A stretch of DNA of 64,000 bases from Stenotrophomonas nematodicola. GTDB lineage: Bacteria > Pseudomonadota > Gammaproteobacteria > Xanthomonadales > Xanthomonadaceae. This document shows, one piece after another, positions 16,069 through 26,158 of this stretch. Below the pieces are notes generated by a model. It searched no databases and was not told where the DNA came from. It saw nothing but the letters and a program-made list of their open reading frames with translations. Position 1 is the stretch's first letter, and each line of letters begins with the position of its first letter. The stretch lies in assembly GCF_009467805.1 (NCBI RefSeq), contig NZ_WIAY01000002.1:674822-738821 (forward strand). The letters are read 5' to 3'. A program made the translations under genes and the position numbers.

Positions 16069-17235
16069 ATGTCTGCCCCGCTACCCCCGTCGTCGCGTAC
16101 CCGCCGTCTGTTCAAACCGCTGTTGCTGCTGGCCGTGCTGGCCGTCGCCGCGATCGCCTGGCGTGTGTTCGCGCCGGCACCGGCGGACAAGGCCGCCCCT
16201 GCCGCCGCTGCCACCCCGGTCCGCGTGGCCACGGTAGTGCGCGAGGACCTGGTGGTGCGGTTGAAAGCGCTCGGCACGGTGACCCCGCTGCACACCGTGA
16301 GCCTGCGCAGTCGCGTCGAGGGTGAACTGCTGCGGCTGACGTTCCGCGAGGGCCAGCACGTCAACGCAGGCGATCTGATCGCCGAGATCGACCCGCGCCC
16401 CTACCAGGTGCAGTTGGCGCGTGCATTGGGCACCCAGCAGCAGAACCTGGCCGAGCTGGACAACGCCCAGACCCAGCTCAGACGCTTTGTCGAACTGCAG
16501 AGCAAACACTTCGTCTCGGCGCAGGAACTGAGCGACCAGCAGAGCCGAGTGCGCCAGCTGCAGGGCCGACGTCAGACCGACCAGGCCGCCGTGGACGAAG
16601 CACGTCTGCAACTGCAGTACACCCGCATCACCGCGCCGGTGGCCGGGCGCATGGGGCTGCGCAACGTGGATGTGGGCAACCTGGTGCGCAGCGGCGACAC
16701 CGAGCCGCTGGCCACCATCACCCAGACCATGCCGATCAGCGTGCTGTTCACCGTGCCCGAGCCGGACCTGCCGGCAGTGGTCGCCGCGGTGCGCACCACC
16801 CCCCAGCTCACCGTGGAAGCGTGGGACCGCGAAGAACGCCAGGCGCTCGGTGACGGTGTGCTGTCCAGCCTGGACAACCGCATCGACACCGCCACCGGCA
16901 CGCTGAAGCTGCGCGCGCAGTTCGCCAATGCCGACGAAACCCTGTTCCCCAACCAGTTCGTCAACATCCGCCTGCAGGTCAGCAGCAGCGACGCGGTGGT
17001 GATCCCCAATGCGGCCGTGCAGTTCGGCAGCAAGGGCACCTATGTGTATGTGATTGCCGCCGATGACACCTCGCACCTGCGCAACGTGGTGCTCGGCCCC
17101 GCCGACGGCGAGCGCGTCTCGGTCCGCGAGGGGCTCAGGGCCGGCGAGCGGGTGGTGGTCGAAGGCATCGACGGTCTGCGCGAAGGCGCCAAGGTGGAGG
17201 TGGTCGCGCAGGACCCGGCACGGACCGGCGCATGA
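16069..17235 (+). CDS. mdtA: MdtA-type RND efflux periplasmic adaptor
   Basis: A 388-residue membrane-fusion protein linking the inner-membrane RND pump to an outer-membrane channel. An N-terminal membrane segment (about 14-32) anchors it. A split lipoyl domain ([20 protein letters not shown] and [19 protein letters not shown]), a coiled-coil hairpin (about 115-185) and beta-barrel domains follow. ATG 16069 is preferred over ATG 16030 because CAGGA lies just upstream of it. Its stop overlaps the next gene start (ATGA). First gene of an mdtABC operon; no outer-membrane channel gene is present in the window, so a TolC protein must come from elsewhere. Confidence 0.93.
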   Translation: MSAPLPPSSRTRRLFKPLLLLAVLAVAAIAWRVFAPAPADKAAPAAAATPVRVATVVREDLVVRLKALGTVTPLHTVSLRSRVEGELLRLTFREGQHVNAGDLIAEIDPRPYQVQLARALGTQQQNLAELDNAQTQLRRFVELQSKHFVSAQELSDQQSRVRQLQGRRQTDQAAVDEARLQLQYTRITAPVAGRMGLRNVDVGNLVRSGDTEPLATITQTMPISVLFTVPEPDLPAVVAAVRTTPQLTVEAWDREERQALGDGVLSSLDNRIDTATGTLKLRAQFANADETLFPNQFVNIRLQVSSSDAVVIPNAAVQFGSKGTYVYVIAADDTSHLRNVVLGPADGERVSVREGLRAGERVVVEGIDGLREGAKVEVVAQDPARTGA

Positions 17236-20200
17236 ACCTGTCGCGTCCCTTCATCGAGCGCCCGGTAGCCACCACGCTGCTGATGGTGGCGCTGCTGCTG
17301 TCCGGGATCATGGCCTACCGGCTGCTGCCGGTGGCCGCACTGCCACAGGTGGACTACCCGATCATCCAGGTGACCACGCTGTACCCGGGCGCAAGTCCGG
17401 GGGTGACCACCCGCGCGGTCACCGCCCCGCTGGAACGCCAGCTCGGGCAGATTCCCGGCCTGAAACAGATGTCGTCCACCAGCTCCGGTGGGGCCTCGGT
17501 GATCACCCTGCAGTTCTCGTTGGAGGTGGTGCTGGGCGTGGCCGAGCAGGAAGTGCAGGCCGCCATCAACGCCGCCGACAGCGTCCTGCCCGATGACCTG
17601 CCGGTGCCGCCGGTGTACCGCAAGGTCAATCCGGCCGACACGCCGATCCTGACCCTCGCGGTGACCTCGCAGGGCCTGTCGCTGCCGCAGGTGCACGACC
17701 TGGTGGATACGCGCATGGCGCAGCGGCTGTCGCAGCTGCCCGGGGTGGGCCTGGTCAGCCTGGCCGGCGGCCAGCGTCCGGCGGTGCGGATCCAGGCCAA
17801 TCCGTCCGCACTGGCCGCCAACGGCCTGAGCATGGCGCACATCCGCCAGGCGATCGGCGCAGCCAACGTGAATGTGCCCAAGGGCAGCTTCGACGGCCCG
17901 ACCCGCGCGATCATGCTCGATGCCAACGACCAGATGCGCTCGGTGGCCGAGTACCGTGCGCTGATCCTGGCCTACAAGGACGGCGCGCCGCTGCGGCTGG
18001 GCGATGTGGCGACCATCGAGGACGGCGCCGAGAACCGCCAGCTCGCCGCGTGGTCGGGCACCACCCCGGCGGTACTGGTCACGATCCAGCGCCAGCCCGG
18101 CGCCAACGTGATCGCCGTGGTCGACCAGGTGCGCGCGCTGCTGCCGCAGTTGCAGGCCTCGCTACCCAAGGGCGTGGATGTGACGGTGATGAGCGACCGC
18201 ACCGAGTCGATCCGCGCCTCGATCCGCGGGGTGCAGCACGAGCTGCTGATCGCGATCGCGCTGGTGGTGATGGTCACCTTCGTGTTCCTGCGCAACATCC
18301 CGGCCACGATCATCCCGTCCATCGCGGTGCCGCTGTCGCTGGTGGGCACGTTCGGGGTGATGCTGCTGGCCGGGTTCTCGCTCAACAATCTCACCCTGAT
18401 GGCGCTGACCATCGCCACCGGCTTCGTGGTCGACGATGCGATCGTGATGCTGGAGAACATCGCCCGGCATCTGGAGCGCGGCGAGACGCCCCTGCAGGCC
18501 GCGCTCAAAGGCGCGCGACAGATCGGCTTCACGCTGATCTCGCTCACCCTGTCGTTGATCGCGGTGCTGATCCCGCTGCTGTTCATGGCCGACGTGGTGG
18601 GCAGACTGTTCCATGAGTTCGCCATCACCCTGGCGGTGGCCATCGGCATCTCGCTGCTGGTCTCGCTGACGCTGACCCCGATGATGTGCGCACGTCTGCT
18701 CAAGGCCGGCCACGCCACGCGCCGCGACAGCGACGGCCGCGAATCGGCGCAGCAGGGCGATCCGTTCGACCGCGTGGTCGCCCTCTACGACCGCCAGCTG
18801 CGCTGGGTGCTGCAGCGCCAGCCGCTGATGCTGGCCGCCACGGTGGCGACCCTGCTGCTGACGGCGGTGCTGTACCTGTGGGTGCCCAAGGGCTTCTTCC
18901 CGGTGCAGGACGCCGGGCTGATCCAGGGCATCAGCGAAGCCCCGCAGTCGATCTCGTTCCAGGCGATGGCGCAGCGGCAGCAGGCGCTGTCCTCGGCGCT
19001 GCTGGCCGACGAAGACGTGGCCAGCCTGTCCTCGTTCATCGGCGTGGACGGCAACAACGCCACGCTCAACAGCGGGCGGCTGCTGATCGAACTCAAACCG
19101 CATGCGCAGCGCGATGCCGATGCGCAGGCGATCATCGCGCGGCTGCAGCAGCGCGTGGCGCATGTTCCGGGCATCCGCCTGTACCTGCAGCCGGTGCAGG
19201 AGCTGGGCATCGAAGACCGGATCAGCCGTACCCAGTACCAGTTCACCCTGACCAGCCCGGACAGCGATGCGCTGGCCGTGTGGACGCCCCGCCTGCTCGC
19301 CCATCTGCAGCAGGCGCCTGCACTGGCCGACGTGGCCAGCGACCTGCAGGACCAGGGCCTGCAGGCGCACGTGCTGATCGACCGCGTGGCCGCCGCGCGC
19401 CTGGGCATCGGTGTGGATGCGGTGGCCGATGCGCTGTACGACGCGTTCGGCCAGCGCCAGATCTCCACCATCTTCACCCAGGCCAACCAGTATCGCGTGG
19501 TGCTGGAAGCGCGGCAGGACGCCGCGTTCGGGCCCGACGCGATCGCGCGCCTGCATGTGACCGGCCCGGACGGACGGCAGGTGCCGCTGGCCGGCATCGC
19601 CCGCATCGAGCAGCGCCCGGCGCACCTGCTGATCAACCACGTCGGCCAGTTTCCGGCGGTGACGTTCTCGTTCAACCTGGCCGAGGATGCCTCGCTTGGC
19701 GAAGCGGTCGCGGCGATCGACGGCGCACGCGCGGCGATCGGCCTGCCCAACAGCGTGGAGCTGCGCCTGCAGGGCGCCGCCGATGCGTTCCGCGCGTCGC
19801 TGTCGAGCACGCTGTGGCTGGTCCTGGCGGCCGTGGTGGTGATGTATCTGGTGCTGGGCGTGCTCTATGAGAGCTTCATCCACCCCATCACGATTCTCTC
19901 CACCCTGCCCTCGGCCACGGTGGGCGCGCTGCTGGCGCTGCTGCTGAGCGGCCGCAGCCTGGACCTGATCGCGGTGATCGGCATCGTGCTGCTGATCGGG
20001 CTGGTGAAGAAGAACGCGATCATGATGATCGACTTCGCGCTGGAGGCCGAGCGCGAAGCCGGCCTGCGCCCGCGTGAGGCCATCCACCAGGCGGCGCTGC
20101 TGCGCTTCCGCCCGATCCTGATGACCACCCTGGCTGCGCTGTTCGGCGCGATCCCGCTGATGTTCGCCAGCGGCTCCGGCGCGGAACTGCGCCAGCCGCT

Positions 20201-20336
20201 GGGCGTGGTGATGGTGGGCGGGTTGATCGTCAGCCAGGTGCTCACGCTGTTCACCACGCCGGTGATCTACCTGTTCTTCGACCGCTTCCGCCGTCGCCCC
20301 GCCAGCGCTGCCGATACCGCCGAGGCGCAGGCGTGA
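17232..20336 (+). CDS. mdtB: MdtB-type RND multidrug efflux permease
   Basis: A 1034-residue inner-membrane drug/proton antiporter with 12 helices and two large periplasmic loops. The N-terminus is [20 protein letters not shown]. The TM4 proton-relay aspartates are in [13 protein letters not shown] (Asp401-Asp402), and the partner Lys is in [13 protein letters not shown] of TM10. The length equals E. coli MdtB. In the characterised system MdtB and MdtC form a mixed trimer (2:1) with MdtA and TolC, exporting bile salts and novobiocin. Start and stop overlap its neighbours by four bases each, giving tight coupling. Confidence 0.94.
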   Translation: MNLSRPFIERPVATTLLMVALLLSGIMAYRLLPVAALPQVDYPIIQVTTLYPGASPGVTTRAVTAPLERQLGQIPGLKQMSSTSSGGASVITLQFSLEVVLGVAEQEVQAAINAADSVLPDDLPVPPVYRKVNPADTPILTLAVTSQGLSLPQVHDLVDTRMAQRLSQLPGVGLVSLAGGQRPAVRIQANPSALAANGLSMAHIRQAIGAANVNVPKGSFDGPTRAIMLDANDQMRSVAEYRALILAYKDGAPLRLGDVATIEDGAENRQLAAWSGTTPAVLVTIQRQPGANVIAVVDQVRALLPQLQASLPKGVDVTVMSDRTESIRASIRGVQHELLIAIALVVMVTFVFLRNIPATIIPSIAVPLSLVGTFGVMLLAGFSLNNLTLMALTIATGFVVDDAIVMLENIARHLERGETPLQAALKGARQIGFTLISLTLSLIAVLIPLLFMADVVGRLFHEFAITLAVAIGISLLVSLTLTPMMCARLLKAGHATRRDSDGRESAQQGDPFDRVVALYDRQLRWVLQRQPLMLAATVATLLLTAVLYLWVPKGFFPVQDAGLIQGISEAPQSISFQAMAQRQQALSSALLADEDVASLSSFIGVDGNNATLNSGRLLIELKPHAQRDADAQAIIARLQQRVAHVPGIRLYLQPVQELGIEDRISRTQYQFTLTSPDSDALAVWTPRLLAHLQQAPALADVASDLQDQGLQAHVLIDRVAAARLGIGVDAVADALYDAFGQRQISTIFTQANQYRVVLEARQDAAFGPDAIARLHVTGPDGRQVPLAGIARIEQRPAHLLINHVGQFPAVTFSFNLAEDASLGEAVAAIDGARAAIGLPNSVELRLQGAADAFRASLSSTLWLVLAAVVVMYLVLGVLYESFIHPITILSTLPSATVGALLALLLSGRSLDLIAVIGIVLLIGLVKKNAIMMIDFALEAEREAGLRPREAIHQAALLRFRPILMTTLAALFGAIPLMFASGSGAELRQPLGVVMVGGLIVSQVLTLFTTPVIYLFFDRFRRRPASAADTAEAQA

Positions 20337-23300
20337 CACCGCTGTCGCGCGCGATCGGCTGGTTCGTGCAGCACCCCGTCGCCACGGTGCTGCTGTCGGT
20401 GGCGGTGGTGCTGGCCGGTCTGCTCGGGCTGCGCCTGCTGCCGGTCGCGCCGCTGCCACAGGTGGACTACCCGGCCATCAATGTCAGCGCCAGCCTGCCC
20501 GGGGCCAGCCCCGAGTCGATGGCCGCCAACGTGGCCACGCCGCTGGAGCGCGCGCTCGGCACGATTCCCGGGTTGACCGGGATCGATTCGGCCAGCACGC
20601 AGGGCTCCACCCAGGTGGAGCTGACGTTCGCGCTGGGCCGCAACGTGGACGATGCCGCGCGCGATGTGCAGGCCGCGATCAACGCCGCACGCGCGCAGTT
20701 GCCGAGCGGCATGCCGGGCATGCCGCAGTACCGCAAGGTGAATCCCTCGCAGGCGCCGATCCTGGCGTTGGCGCTGAGCTCGGACAGTCTCTCGCCAGGC
20801 CAGATCTACGATGTGGCCTCGACCGTGATCGCGCAGAAGCTGGCGCAGATCCCCGGCGTGGGCGAGGTACAGGTGGGCGGCAGTTCGCTGCCGGCGGTAC
20901 GCGTGTCTCTGGACCCCAACGCGCTGAACCAGTACCGCATCGCGCTGGACGATGTAGCCGCGGCGATCCGCAATGCCAATGCGCTCAAACCGCTCGGCAT
21001 GATCGCCAGCCGGTCGCGGCAATGGCAGCTGGAGGCAACCCTGCAGCTGCGCACGGCTGCCGAGTACCGGTCGCTGGTGGTCGCCATGCGTGACGGCAGG
21101 CCGGTCCATCTGGGGGACGTGGCGGCGGTCAGCGAAGGGGTCGAGGACCGTTACGCCAGCGGCTTCCACAACGCACGTCCGGCGGTGCTGCTGATTGTGA
21201 GCCGCCAGCCGGATGCCAACATCATCGAGACCGTCGATGCTATCACCGCGCAGATGGATACCCTGCAGGCACTGCTGCCGGCCAGCATCGACATGCAACT
21301 GGTGATGGACCGCTCGCCGGTGATCCGCGCCACCCTGCGCGAGGCCGAGCTGACCCTGCTGCTGGCGGTCGCGCTGGTGGTGCTGGTGGTACTGGCCTTC
21401 CTCGGCCACTGGCGCGCGGCGCTGGTGCCGGCGCTGGCGATCCCCGTGTCGCTGCTGGGCGCGCTGGCAATCATCGCGCTGCTGGGGTTCTCGCTCAACA
21501 CACTGTCGCTGATGGCGTTGATCGTCGCCGCAGTGCTGGTGGTCGATGACGCCATCGTCGTGCTCGAGAACATCGCCCGCCATCGTGAGCTCGGCGCGTC
21601 ACCGCTGCAGGCCGCTTTGCGCGGTGCCGGCGAGGTGGGCGCCACGCTGCTGTCGATGAACATCGCGCTGGCCGTGGTGTTCGTCTCGATTCTGTTCCTG
21701 GACGACTTCGTCGAGAAACTGTTCCGCGAGTTCTCGTTGACCCTGGTCGCCGCGATGGGCGTATCGCTGCTGGTGTCGCTGAGCCTGACCCCGATGCTGT
21801 GCGCGCGCCTGCCCGGGCAGGCGCGGCCTGGCCCCGGCATCGGACTGCAGCGTGCGGGCACCGCGCTGTTCGAGCGCCTGCGCAACGCCTACGTGGGCAG
21901 CCTGCAGGCGATGCTCCGCTGGCTCGCGCTGCCGCTGCTGCTGTTTGCCGGTGTGATCGCGCTGAACGTGTGGCTGTTCCAGCAGGTGCCCAAGGGCATC
22001 GTGCCCAAGCAGGACACCGCGCAGCTGCGCGGCTTCGCGCGTGGCGACGACGGGCTGTCCTTCCAGGTGATGCAGCCCAAGATCGAGGCCTATCGCCAGC
22101 TGCTGCTGGCCGATCCGGCGATCAGCGACATCATCGGGTACATCGGCGGGCGCAGCGGGGTCAACAACGCCTTCATCATGATCAAGATGAAGCCGCTGGC
22201 CGAGCGCAGGGTGTCCAGCCAGCAGGTGATCGACCGCCTGCGCGCCAACATGCCGAAGATTCCCGGCGGCGGGATGTTCCTCTGGGTGGACCAGGACCTC
22301 AAGCTCGAGGGCAGCGGTGACAGCGGCCAGTACGAGCTCCAGCTCCTGTCCGGCGACCTGGCCGCGCTGCGCCAGTGGACGCCGCGGGTCGGCGATGCGC
22401 TGCGCGCCCTGCCCGAACTGGTGGACGTGGCGTCCAAAGGTGACGAGGGCATGCGCCAGGTGGTGCTGGACATCGACCGCGATGCGGCCGCCCGGCTGGG
22501 CGTGGACATGCGCATGATCGCCTCGGTGCTCAACAACGCCTTCAGCCAGCGCCAGGTGGCCACCCTGTACGACACGCTCAATCAGTATCGGGTGGTGATG
22601 GAACTGGACCCGCGCTACACGCAGGACCCCTCGACGCTGGAGCAGATCCACGTGATCGGCAAGGATGGCCAGCGCCTGCCGCTGTCGTCCATCGCCCGCT
22701 GGGACTACGGCATGGCACCGGACCGGATCTACCACAGCCAGCAGTTCGCCTCGGTCTGGATCGAGTTCGCGCTGGCCCCCGGCGTGAGCCTGGAGCAGGC
22801 GGTGAAGGCGGTGGACCGCGCGATGGCCGGGATCATGCTGCCTACCCAGGTGCAGGCGCGGCTCAGTGGCGAGGCCGGCGGCTTCGAGAAACTGCGCGCA
22901 CGCCAGCTGTGGCTGATCCTTGGCGCGATGCTGGCGGTATACCTGGTGCTCGGCGTGCTGTACGAGAGCGTCGTGCAGCCGCTGGCGATCCTCTCCACCC
23001 TGCCCTCGGCCGGCGTCGGCGCGCTGCTGGCGTTGATGGCGTTCGGCAACGAATTGAATCTGATCTCGCTGCTCGGATTGTTCCTGCTGGTCGGGGTGGT
23101 GATGAAGAACACCATCCTGATCATCGACTTCGCGCTGTCGGCCGAGCGCGAGCGCGGCCTGTCGCCCTGCGATGCGATCTGCGAGGCCGCACGGCTGCGC
23201 TTCCGCCCGATCCTGATGACCAGTGTGGCCGCCCTGCTCGGTACCCTGCCGTTGATGCTGGCCACCGGCGAAGGCTGGGAGATGCGCCAGCCGCTGGGCA

Positions 23301-23398
23301 TCGCCATCGTCGGCGGGCTGCTGGTCAGCCAGTGGCTGACCCTGTACACCACCCCGGCCATCTACCTGGCGTTGGCCCGGCTGCGACGCCCCGCGTAG
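20333..23398 (+). CDS. mdtC: MdtC-type RND multidrug efflux permease
   Basis: A 1021-residue RND permease, partner of MdtB. It is a GTG-started frame in the ATGA-like overlap at 20333-20336, beginning [22 protein letters not shown]4 aspartates are in [12 protein letters not shown] (Asp405-Asp406), and the TM10 Lys is in [13 protein letters not shown]. The two subunits are homologous, but each keeps its own features, as expected for the heterotrimer. The last gene of the operon is followed by a hairpin at 23451-23476. No regulatory genes such as baeSR adjoin the operon. Confidence 0.94.
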   Translation: MTPLSRAIGWFVQHPVATVLLSVAVVLAGLLGLRLLPVAPLPQVDYPAINVSASLPGASPESMAANVATPLERALGTIPGLTGIDSASTQGSTQVELTFALGRNVDDAARDVQAAINAARAQLPSGMPGMPQYRKVNPSQAPILALALSSDSLSPGQIYDVASTVIAQKLAQIPGVGEVQVGGSSLPAVRVSLDPNALNQYRIALDDVAAAIRNANALKPLGMIASRSRQWQLEATLQLRTAAEYRSLVVAMRDGRPVHLGDVAAVSEGVEDRYASGFHNARPAVLLIVSRQPDANIIETVDAITAQMDTLQALLPASIDMQLVMDRSPVIRATLREAELTLLLAVALVVLVVLAFLGHWRAALVPALAIPVSLLGALAIIALLGFSLNTLSLMALIVAAVLVVDDAIVVLENIARHRELGASPLQAALRGAGEVGATLLSMNIALAVVFVSILFLDDFVEKLFREFSLTLVAAMGVSLLVSLSLTPMLCARLPGQARPGPGIGLQRAGTALFERLRNAYVGSLQAMLRWLALPLLLFAGVIALNVWLFQQVPKGIVPKQDTAQLRGFARGDDGLSFQVMQPKIEAYRQLLLADPAISDIIGYIGGRSGVNNAFIMIKMKPLAERRVSSQQVIDRLRANMPKIPGGGMFLWVDQDLKLEGSGDSGQYELQLLSGDLAALRQWTPRVGDALRALPELVDVASKGDEGMRQVVLDIDRDAAARLGVDMRMIASVLNNAFSQRQVATLYDTLNQYRVVMELDPRYTQDPSTLEQIHVIGKDGQRLPLSSIARWDYGMAPDRIYHSQQFASVWIEFALAPGVSLEQAVKAVDRAMAGIMLPTQVQARLSGEAGGFEKLRARQLWLILGAMLAVYLVLGVLYESVVQPLAILSTLPSAGVGALLALMAFGNELNLISLLGLFLLVGVVMKNTILIIDFALSAERERGLSPCDAICEAARLRFRPILMTSVAALLGTLPLMLATGEGWEMRQPLGIAIVGGLLVSQWLTLYTTPAIYLALARLRRPA

Positions 23399-23450
23399 CG
23401 CCGGGTTCTGCCCGGCGGCGTTCTGCCGTGACACACGCGCCACCACCGCC

Positions 23451-23476
23451 GTCGCATCGTCGTCGGACGATGCGAC
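23451..23476. terminator. Stem-loop between mdtC and aroG (convergent)
   Basis: GTCGCATCGTC (23451-23461), a 4-base loop, and its exact complement (23466-23476). It lies between two convergent operons, 52 bases after the mdtC stop. No T tract follows on either strand, so a bidirectional Rho-type or pausing hairpin is likely. Confidence 0.5.
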
Positions 23477-23530
23477 GATGCGGCGATGCCATGCTTCAGC
23501 GGGATCACCGTTGCCGGCGTCGCCCCACTT

Positions 23531-24604
23531 TCAGGCCGCTTCGCTGACCCGCGCGGCACGCCGGGCGCGGACCGCCTGCGCCAGCGACTCGAGCACGGCC
23601 AGGGAGCTGTCCCAGCCGATGCAGCCATCGGTGATGCTCTGCCCGTAGACCAGCGGCTGGCCCTCGACCAGATCCTGCCGGCCCGCTACAAGGTGGCTCT
23701 CGACCATCACACCGACGATGCGCTCTTCGCCGTTGGCCAGCTGCGCGTTGATGTCGGCGATGACCTTGGGCTGGTTTTCCGGATTCTTGCTGCTGTTGGC
23801 GTGGCTGGCGTCGATCATGATGCGCGCGGGCAGGTGCGACTTCGCCAGCGTCTGGCTGGTTGCCTCGACATGGGTGGCGTCGTAGTTGGGGGTCTTGCCG
23901 CCGCGCAGGATCACATGGCAATCGGGGTTGCCGGCGGTGGCAACAATGGCGGTGCCGCCTTCCTTGGTCACCGAGAGGAAGTGGTGCGGGTTGGAGGCCG
24001 CGCCGATCGCATCGGCGGCGATCTTGATGTTGCCGTCGGTGCCGTTCTTGAACCCGACCGGGCACGACAGCCCAGACGCCAGCTCGCGGTGCACCTGGCT
24101 TTCGGTGGTCCGCGCACCGATCGCGCCCCAGGCCACCAGGTCGGCGATGTACTGCGGCGAGATCACGTCCAGGAACTCCACGCCGGCCGGCAGGCCCAGC
24201 TTGTTGATGTCGCGCAGCAGTCCACGCGCCACGCGCAGGCCCTTGTTGATGTTGAAGCTGCCGTCCAGGTCGGGATCGTTGATCAGGCCTTTCCAGCCCA
24301 CCGTGGTGCGCGGCTTCTCGAAGTACACGCGCATGACGATCTCCAGCGCATCGGCATACGCATCGCGCAGCGGCTTGAGGCGCTGGGCGTACTCGATGGC
24401 GGCCACCGGATCGTGGATCGAGCACGGGCCGATCACCACCGCCAGACGGTCGTCGCGGCCATGCAGGATCTCGTGCAGCGCGGCGCGCGAGGCGCTTACC
24501 GTGTCGGAGGCTTCATCGTCACAGGGCAGCATCGCCAGCAGCTGGGCCGGCGGGGTCAACGGTTCGATCTTGCGGATGCGCAGGTCGTCGGTGTGCGGGG
24601 GCAT
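23531..24604 (-). CDS. aroG: 3-deoxy-7-phosphoheptulonate (DAHP) synthase, class I
   Basis: A 357-residue cytosolic enzyme joining phosphoenolpyruvate and erythrose 4-phosphate in the first step of the shikimate pathway. Class I motifs are clear: VVIGPCSIHDP (metal-binding Cys), YFEKPRTTVGWKGLINDP, GARTTESQVHRE, GFKNGTDG and IMIDASHANSSKNP. Size and motifs fit the E. coli AroG/F/H type. The start ATG 24604 follows AAGGAG. Upstream lie a terminator and a leader peptide rich in Tyr, Phe and Trp codons, so expression should fall when aromatic amino acids are plentiful. Which of AroF, AroG or AroH it matches for allostery cannot be told by eye. Confidence 0.95.
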   Translation of the reverse strand: MPPHTDDLRIRKIEPLTPPAQLLAMLPCDDEASDTVSASRAALHEILHGRDDRLAVVIGPCSIHDPVAAIEYAQRLKPLRDAYADALEIVMRVYFEKPRTTVGWKGLINDPDLDGSFNINKGLRVARGLLRDINKLGLPAGVEFLDVISPQYIADLVAWGAIGARTTESQVHRELASGLSCPVGFKNGTDGNIKIAADAIGAASNPHHFLSVTKEGGTAIVATAGNPDCHVILRGGKTPNYDATHVEATSQTLAKSHLPARIMIDASHANSSKNPENQPKVIADINAQLANGEERIVGVMVESHLVAGRQDLVEGQPLVYGQSITDGCIGWDSSLAVLESLAQAVRARRAARVSEAA

Positions 24605-24648
24605 GGGGGAACTCCTTGGAAGGTGGGGGTCCCCAGCGCGGCGGCAAC

Positions 24649-24678
24649 AAAAAAGCCGCCAGGTGCGCTGGCGGCTTT
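24649..24678 (-). terminator. Intrinsic terminator in the aroG leader (attenuator)
   Basis: On the minus strand an 8-bp GC stem GCCGCCAG/CTGGCGGC (24655-24675), flanked by AAA and TTT, leads into a T6 tract (24649-24654). It lies between the leader peptide and the aroG start codon (45 bases from it). A GGCGG segment (24725-24729 on the plus strand) just after the aromatic codons could pair with the 5' arm and act as antiterminator. Confidence 0.85.
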
Positions 24679-24701
24679 CGGGAATGCGTCTGAAGCTTTC
24701 T

Positions 24702-24782
24702 TCAGGGTGAGCGCATGCCTTCCTCCGCCGGTGGCTTCGGAAAGTAATACCAAAAGTAGGCATTGGCGGGGCGTGCGTTCAT
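24702..24782 (-). CDS. Aromatic leader peptide of aroG
   Basis: A 26-residue open frame, ATG 24782 to TGA 24702-24704. Residues 9-14 are Tyr-Phe-Trp-Tyr-Tyr-Phe (codons at 24741-24758), six aromatic codons in a row. It is followed within 25 bases by an intrinsic terminator and then aroG. This is the classic layout of ribosome-mediated attenuation: shortage of charged aromatic tRNAs stalls the ribosome and lets transcription continue. The mixed codons imply response to all three aromatic amino acids. A recognisable ribosome binding site is lacking, which is the main weakness. Confidence 0.82.
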   Translation of the reverse strand: MNARPANAYFWYYFPKPPAEEGMRSP

Positions 24783-24792
24783 TGGGGACTAG

Positions 24793-24820
24793 TGATAACA
24801 CAGGGTTTCAGGGCTGCCAA
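24793..24820 (-). promoter_or_regulatory. Candidate promoter for the aroG leader
   Basis: On the minus strand TTGGCA (24815-24820) and TTATCA (24793-24798) are 16 bases apart, resembling -35 and -10 elements. Transcription would start near 24786, very close to the leader ATG at 24782. The alternative -10 TGTTAT overlaps it with shorter spacing. Confidence 0.4.
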
Positions 24821-24880
24821 CTGTTTCAAACGCAACTGGCGCGCCGCGTTCAGGCGTGGACGCGGTCGCATCGCGGCGGC

Positions 24881-25636
24881 TTACCCGGCCTTGTCCAGCA
24901 GGCGCAGCGCGCGCTTGCGCACGTATGCATTGGCCGCGCCGTCATGGCGTTCGGCCCAGGCCGCGCACAGCGATCGCACCCACGCCGGCTGGCTCTTGCC
25001 GGCGTCGTTCAACCAGTTGCCCACCGAGTCCTGCACGTAACGCGATTCATCGCAGCACAGCGCTTCCAGCAGCGGCTGCGCGTGCTGCGGTTCCTGCTTG
25101 AACAACGCGATGTGCGCGGCCCACACCCCGCGCGGACGCAGCGCTTCGCAGGCGAAACGGCGCACGTTGGGGGACGCATCGGCGGTCCAGCCGTGCACAT
25201 GCGCCAGCACCCGCAGCGGCTCGGCGGCGATGTGCGGGCGCAGTGCGAGCCACGCCCATTCGCGCACGCCGAAATGCGGATCGTCGGCCAGCGCGCGCAT
25301 CGCATCGAGCTTGTGCTCCAGTGTCAGGCGCGGGTCGCTGCCGATCAGATAGCAGGCCCAGCCACGCACGGTGTCGCTGGTATGGCGCTGCCAGTGCTGC
25401 GGATCGCCGAGCGCATGCGCGCGCAGCAGCGTCGCCGCGCCCTGCATGCGCAGGGTGATGCCGCTGTTGGCGGCCTTGCGCATGCTGTCCACGGCCGAGG
25501 CCGGCAGGGATGGGGCGACAGCGGCAAGCAGGCGGGCGAAATCCAGCGAGAGGATCTCGGCCAGATGCGCCGCTTCGACCCGGCCCGCATCCAGCTGGGC
25601 ACGGCGCTCGCGTGACAACGGCGGCTTCTTCGTCAT
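24881..25636 (-). CDS. AlkD-like DNA alkylation repair / HEAT-repeat protein
   Basis: A 251-residue all-helical protein built of HEAT-like repeats. The segment SDTVRGWACYLIGSDPRLTL and the motifs FGVREWAWLALRP, NVRRFACEALRPRGVW and YVQDSVGNWLND fit the family related to AlkD glycosylases, which remove alkylated bases. Catalytic Asp and aromatic residues are likely in the WAW and RRF segments, but I cannot assign them exactly. Its ATG (25634-25636) overlaps the MarR stop by four bases, so the two are cotranslated. Confidence 0.85.
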   Translation of the reverse strand: MTKKPPLSRERRAQLDAGRVEAAHLAEILSLDFARLLAAVAPSLPASAVDSMRKAANSGITLRMQGAATLLRAHALGDPQHWQRHTSDTVRGWACYLIGSDPRLTLEHKLDAMRALADDPHFGVREWAWLALRPHIAAEPLRVLAHVHGWTADASPNVRRFACEALRPRGVWAAHIALFKQEPQHAQPLLEALCCDESRYVQDSVGNWLNDAGKSQPAWVRSLCAAWAERHDGAANAYVRKRALRLLDKAG

Positions 25637-26127
25637 GCGATCTTCCCCGCATCGGTGCGTGCCCAGATGCGGCACAGCATGCCACTGAGCAGGCTGCGTT
25701 CCTGATCGCTGAGATCGGCGAACAGGCCGCCGATCCACTGCGTGTGCTGGTCGAACAGCTGCACCGCGAGCGCCTCGCCCGCAGCGGTGAGACGCACGTT
25801 GACCCGGCGCCTGTCGTCCGGATCGGGGTGGCGCTCCAGCAGCGCATCCCGCGCCAGGCCGTCGAGCAGCCCGGTGATGGTGGCGCGGGTCACGCCGGCG
25901 CGCTCGGCGAGCTGGTGTGGCGACAGGGGCTGCTCGGCCCCCTGGAGCAGGAACAGCAGCACGAAGCGGCCTTCGCTCAGCCCCAGCGGGGCCAGGCGGT
26001 GCGCGCAGTCCTGGTCGATCGCGCGGGACAGCGACAGCAGTTGGAAGCACTGGGTCAGACCCTCGTGCTCGGCGTGGCCACGGCGCTGCAGTTCGCTGAG
26101 AAAGGCCTGGTGTTTGGGTTCCAGCAT
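25633..26127 (-). CDS. MarR family transcriptional regulator
   Basis: A 164-residue winged-helix dimer. The central DNA-binding domain shows LSPHQLAERAGVTRATITGL (recognition helix) and the wing DPDDRRRVNVRLTAAGEAL. ATG 26127 is chosen; a TTG at 26142 is an alternative, and neither has a good ribosome binding site. It is translationally coupled to the AlkD-like gene downstream and follows the histidine kinase gene by about 30 bases, so it may belong to the two-component operon. Confidence 0.9.
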   Translation of the reverse strand: MLEPKHQAFLSELQRRGHAEHEGLTQCFQLLSLSRAIDQDCAHRLAPLGLSEGRFVLLFLLQGAEQPLSPHQLAERAGVTRATITGLLDGLARDALLERHPDPDDRRRVNVRLTAAGEALAVQLFDQHTQWIGGLFADLSDQERSLLSGMLCRIWARTDAGKIA

Positions 26128-26158
26128 GCGGGCACGGATCAAGTAATACGGCGGCTAA

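Noticed and set aside
18162..20459. 765-codon minus-strand frame opposite mdtB
   Set aside because: His/Arg/Gln-rich antisense shadow of a well-supported RND permease; no domain.
21599..23446. 615-codon minus-strand frame opposite mdtC
   Set aside because: Antisense shadow with biased composition and no recognisable fold.
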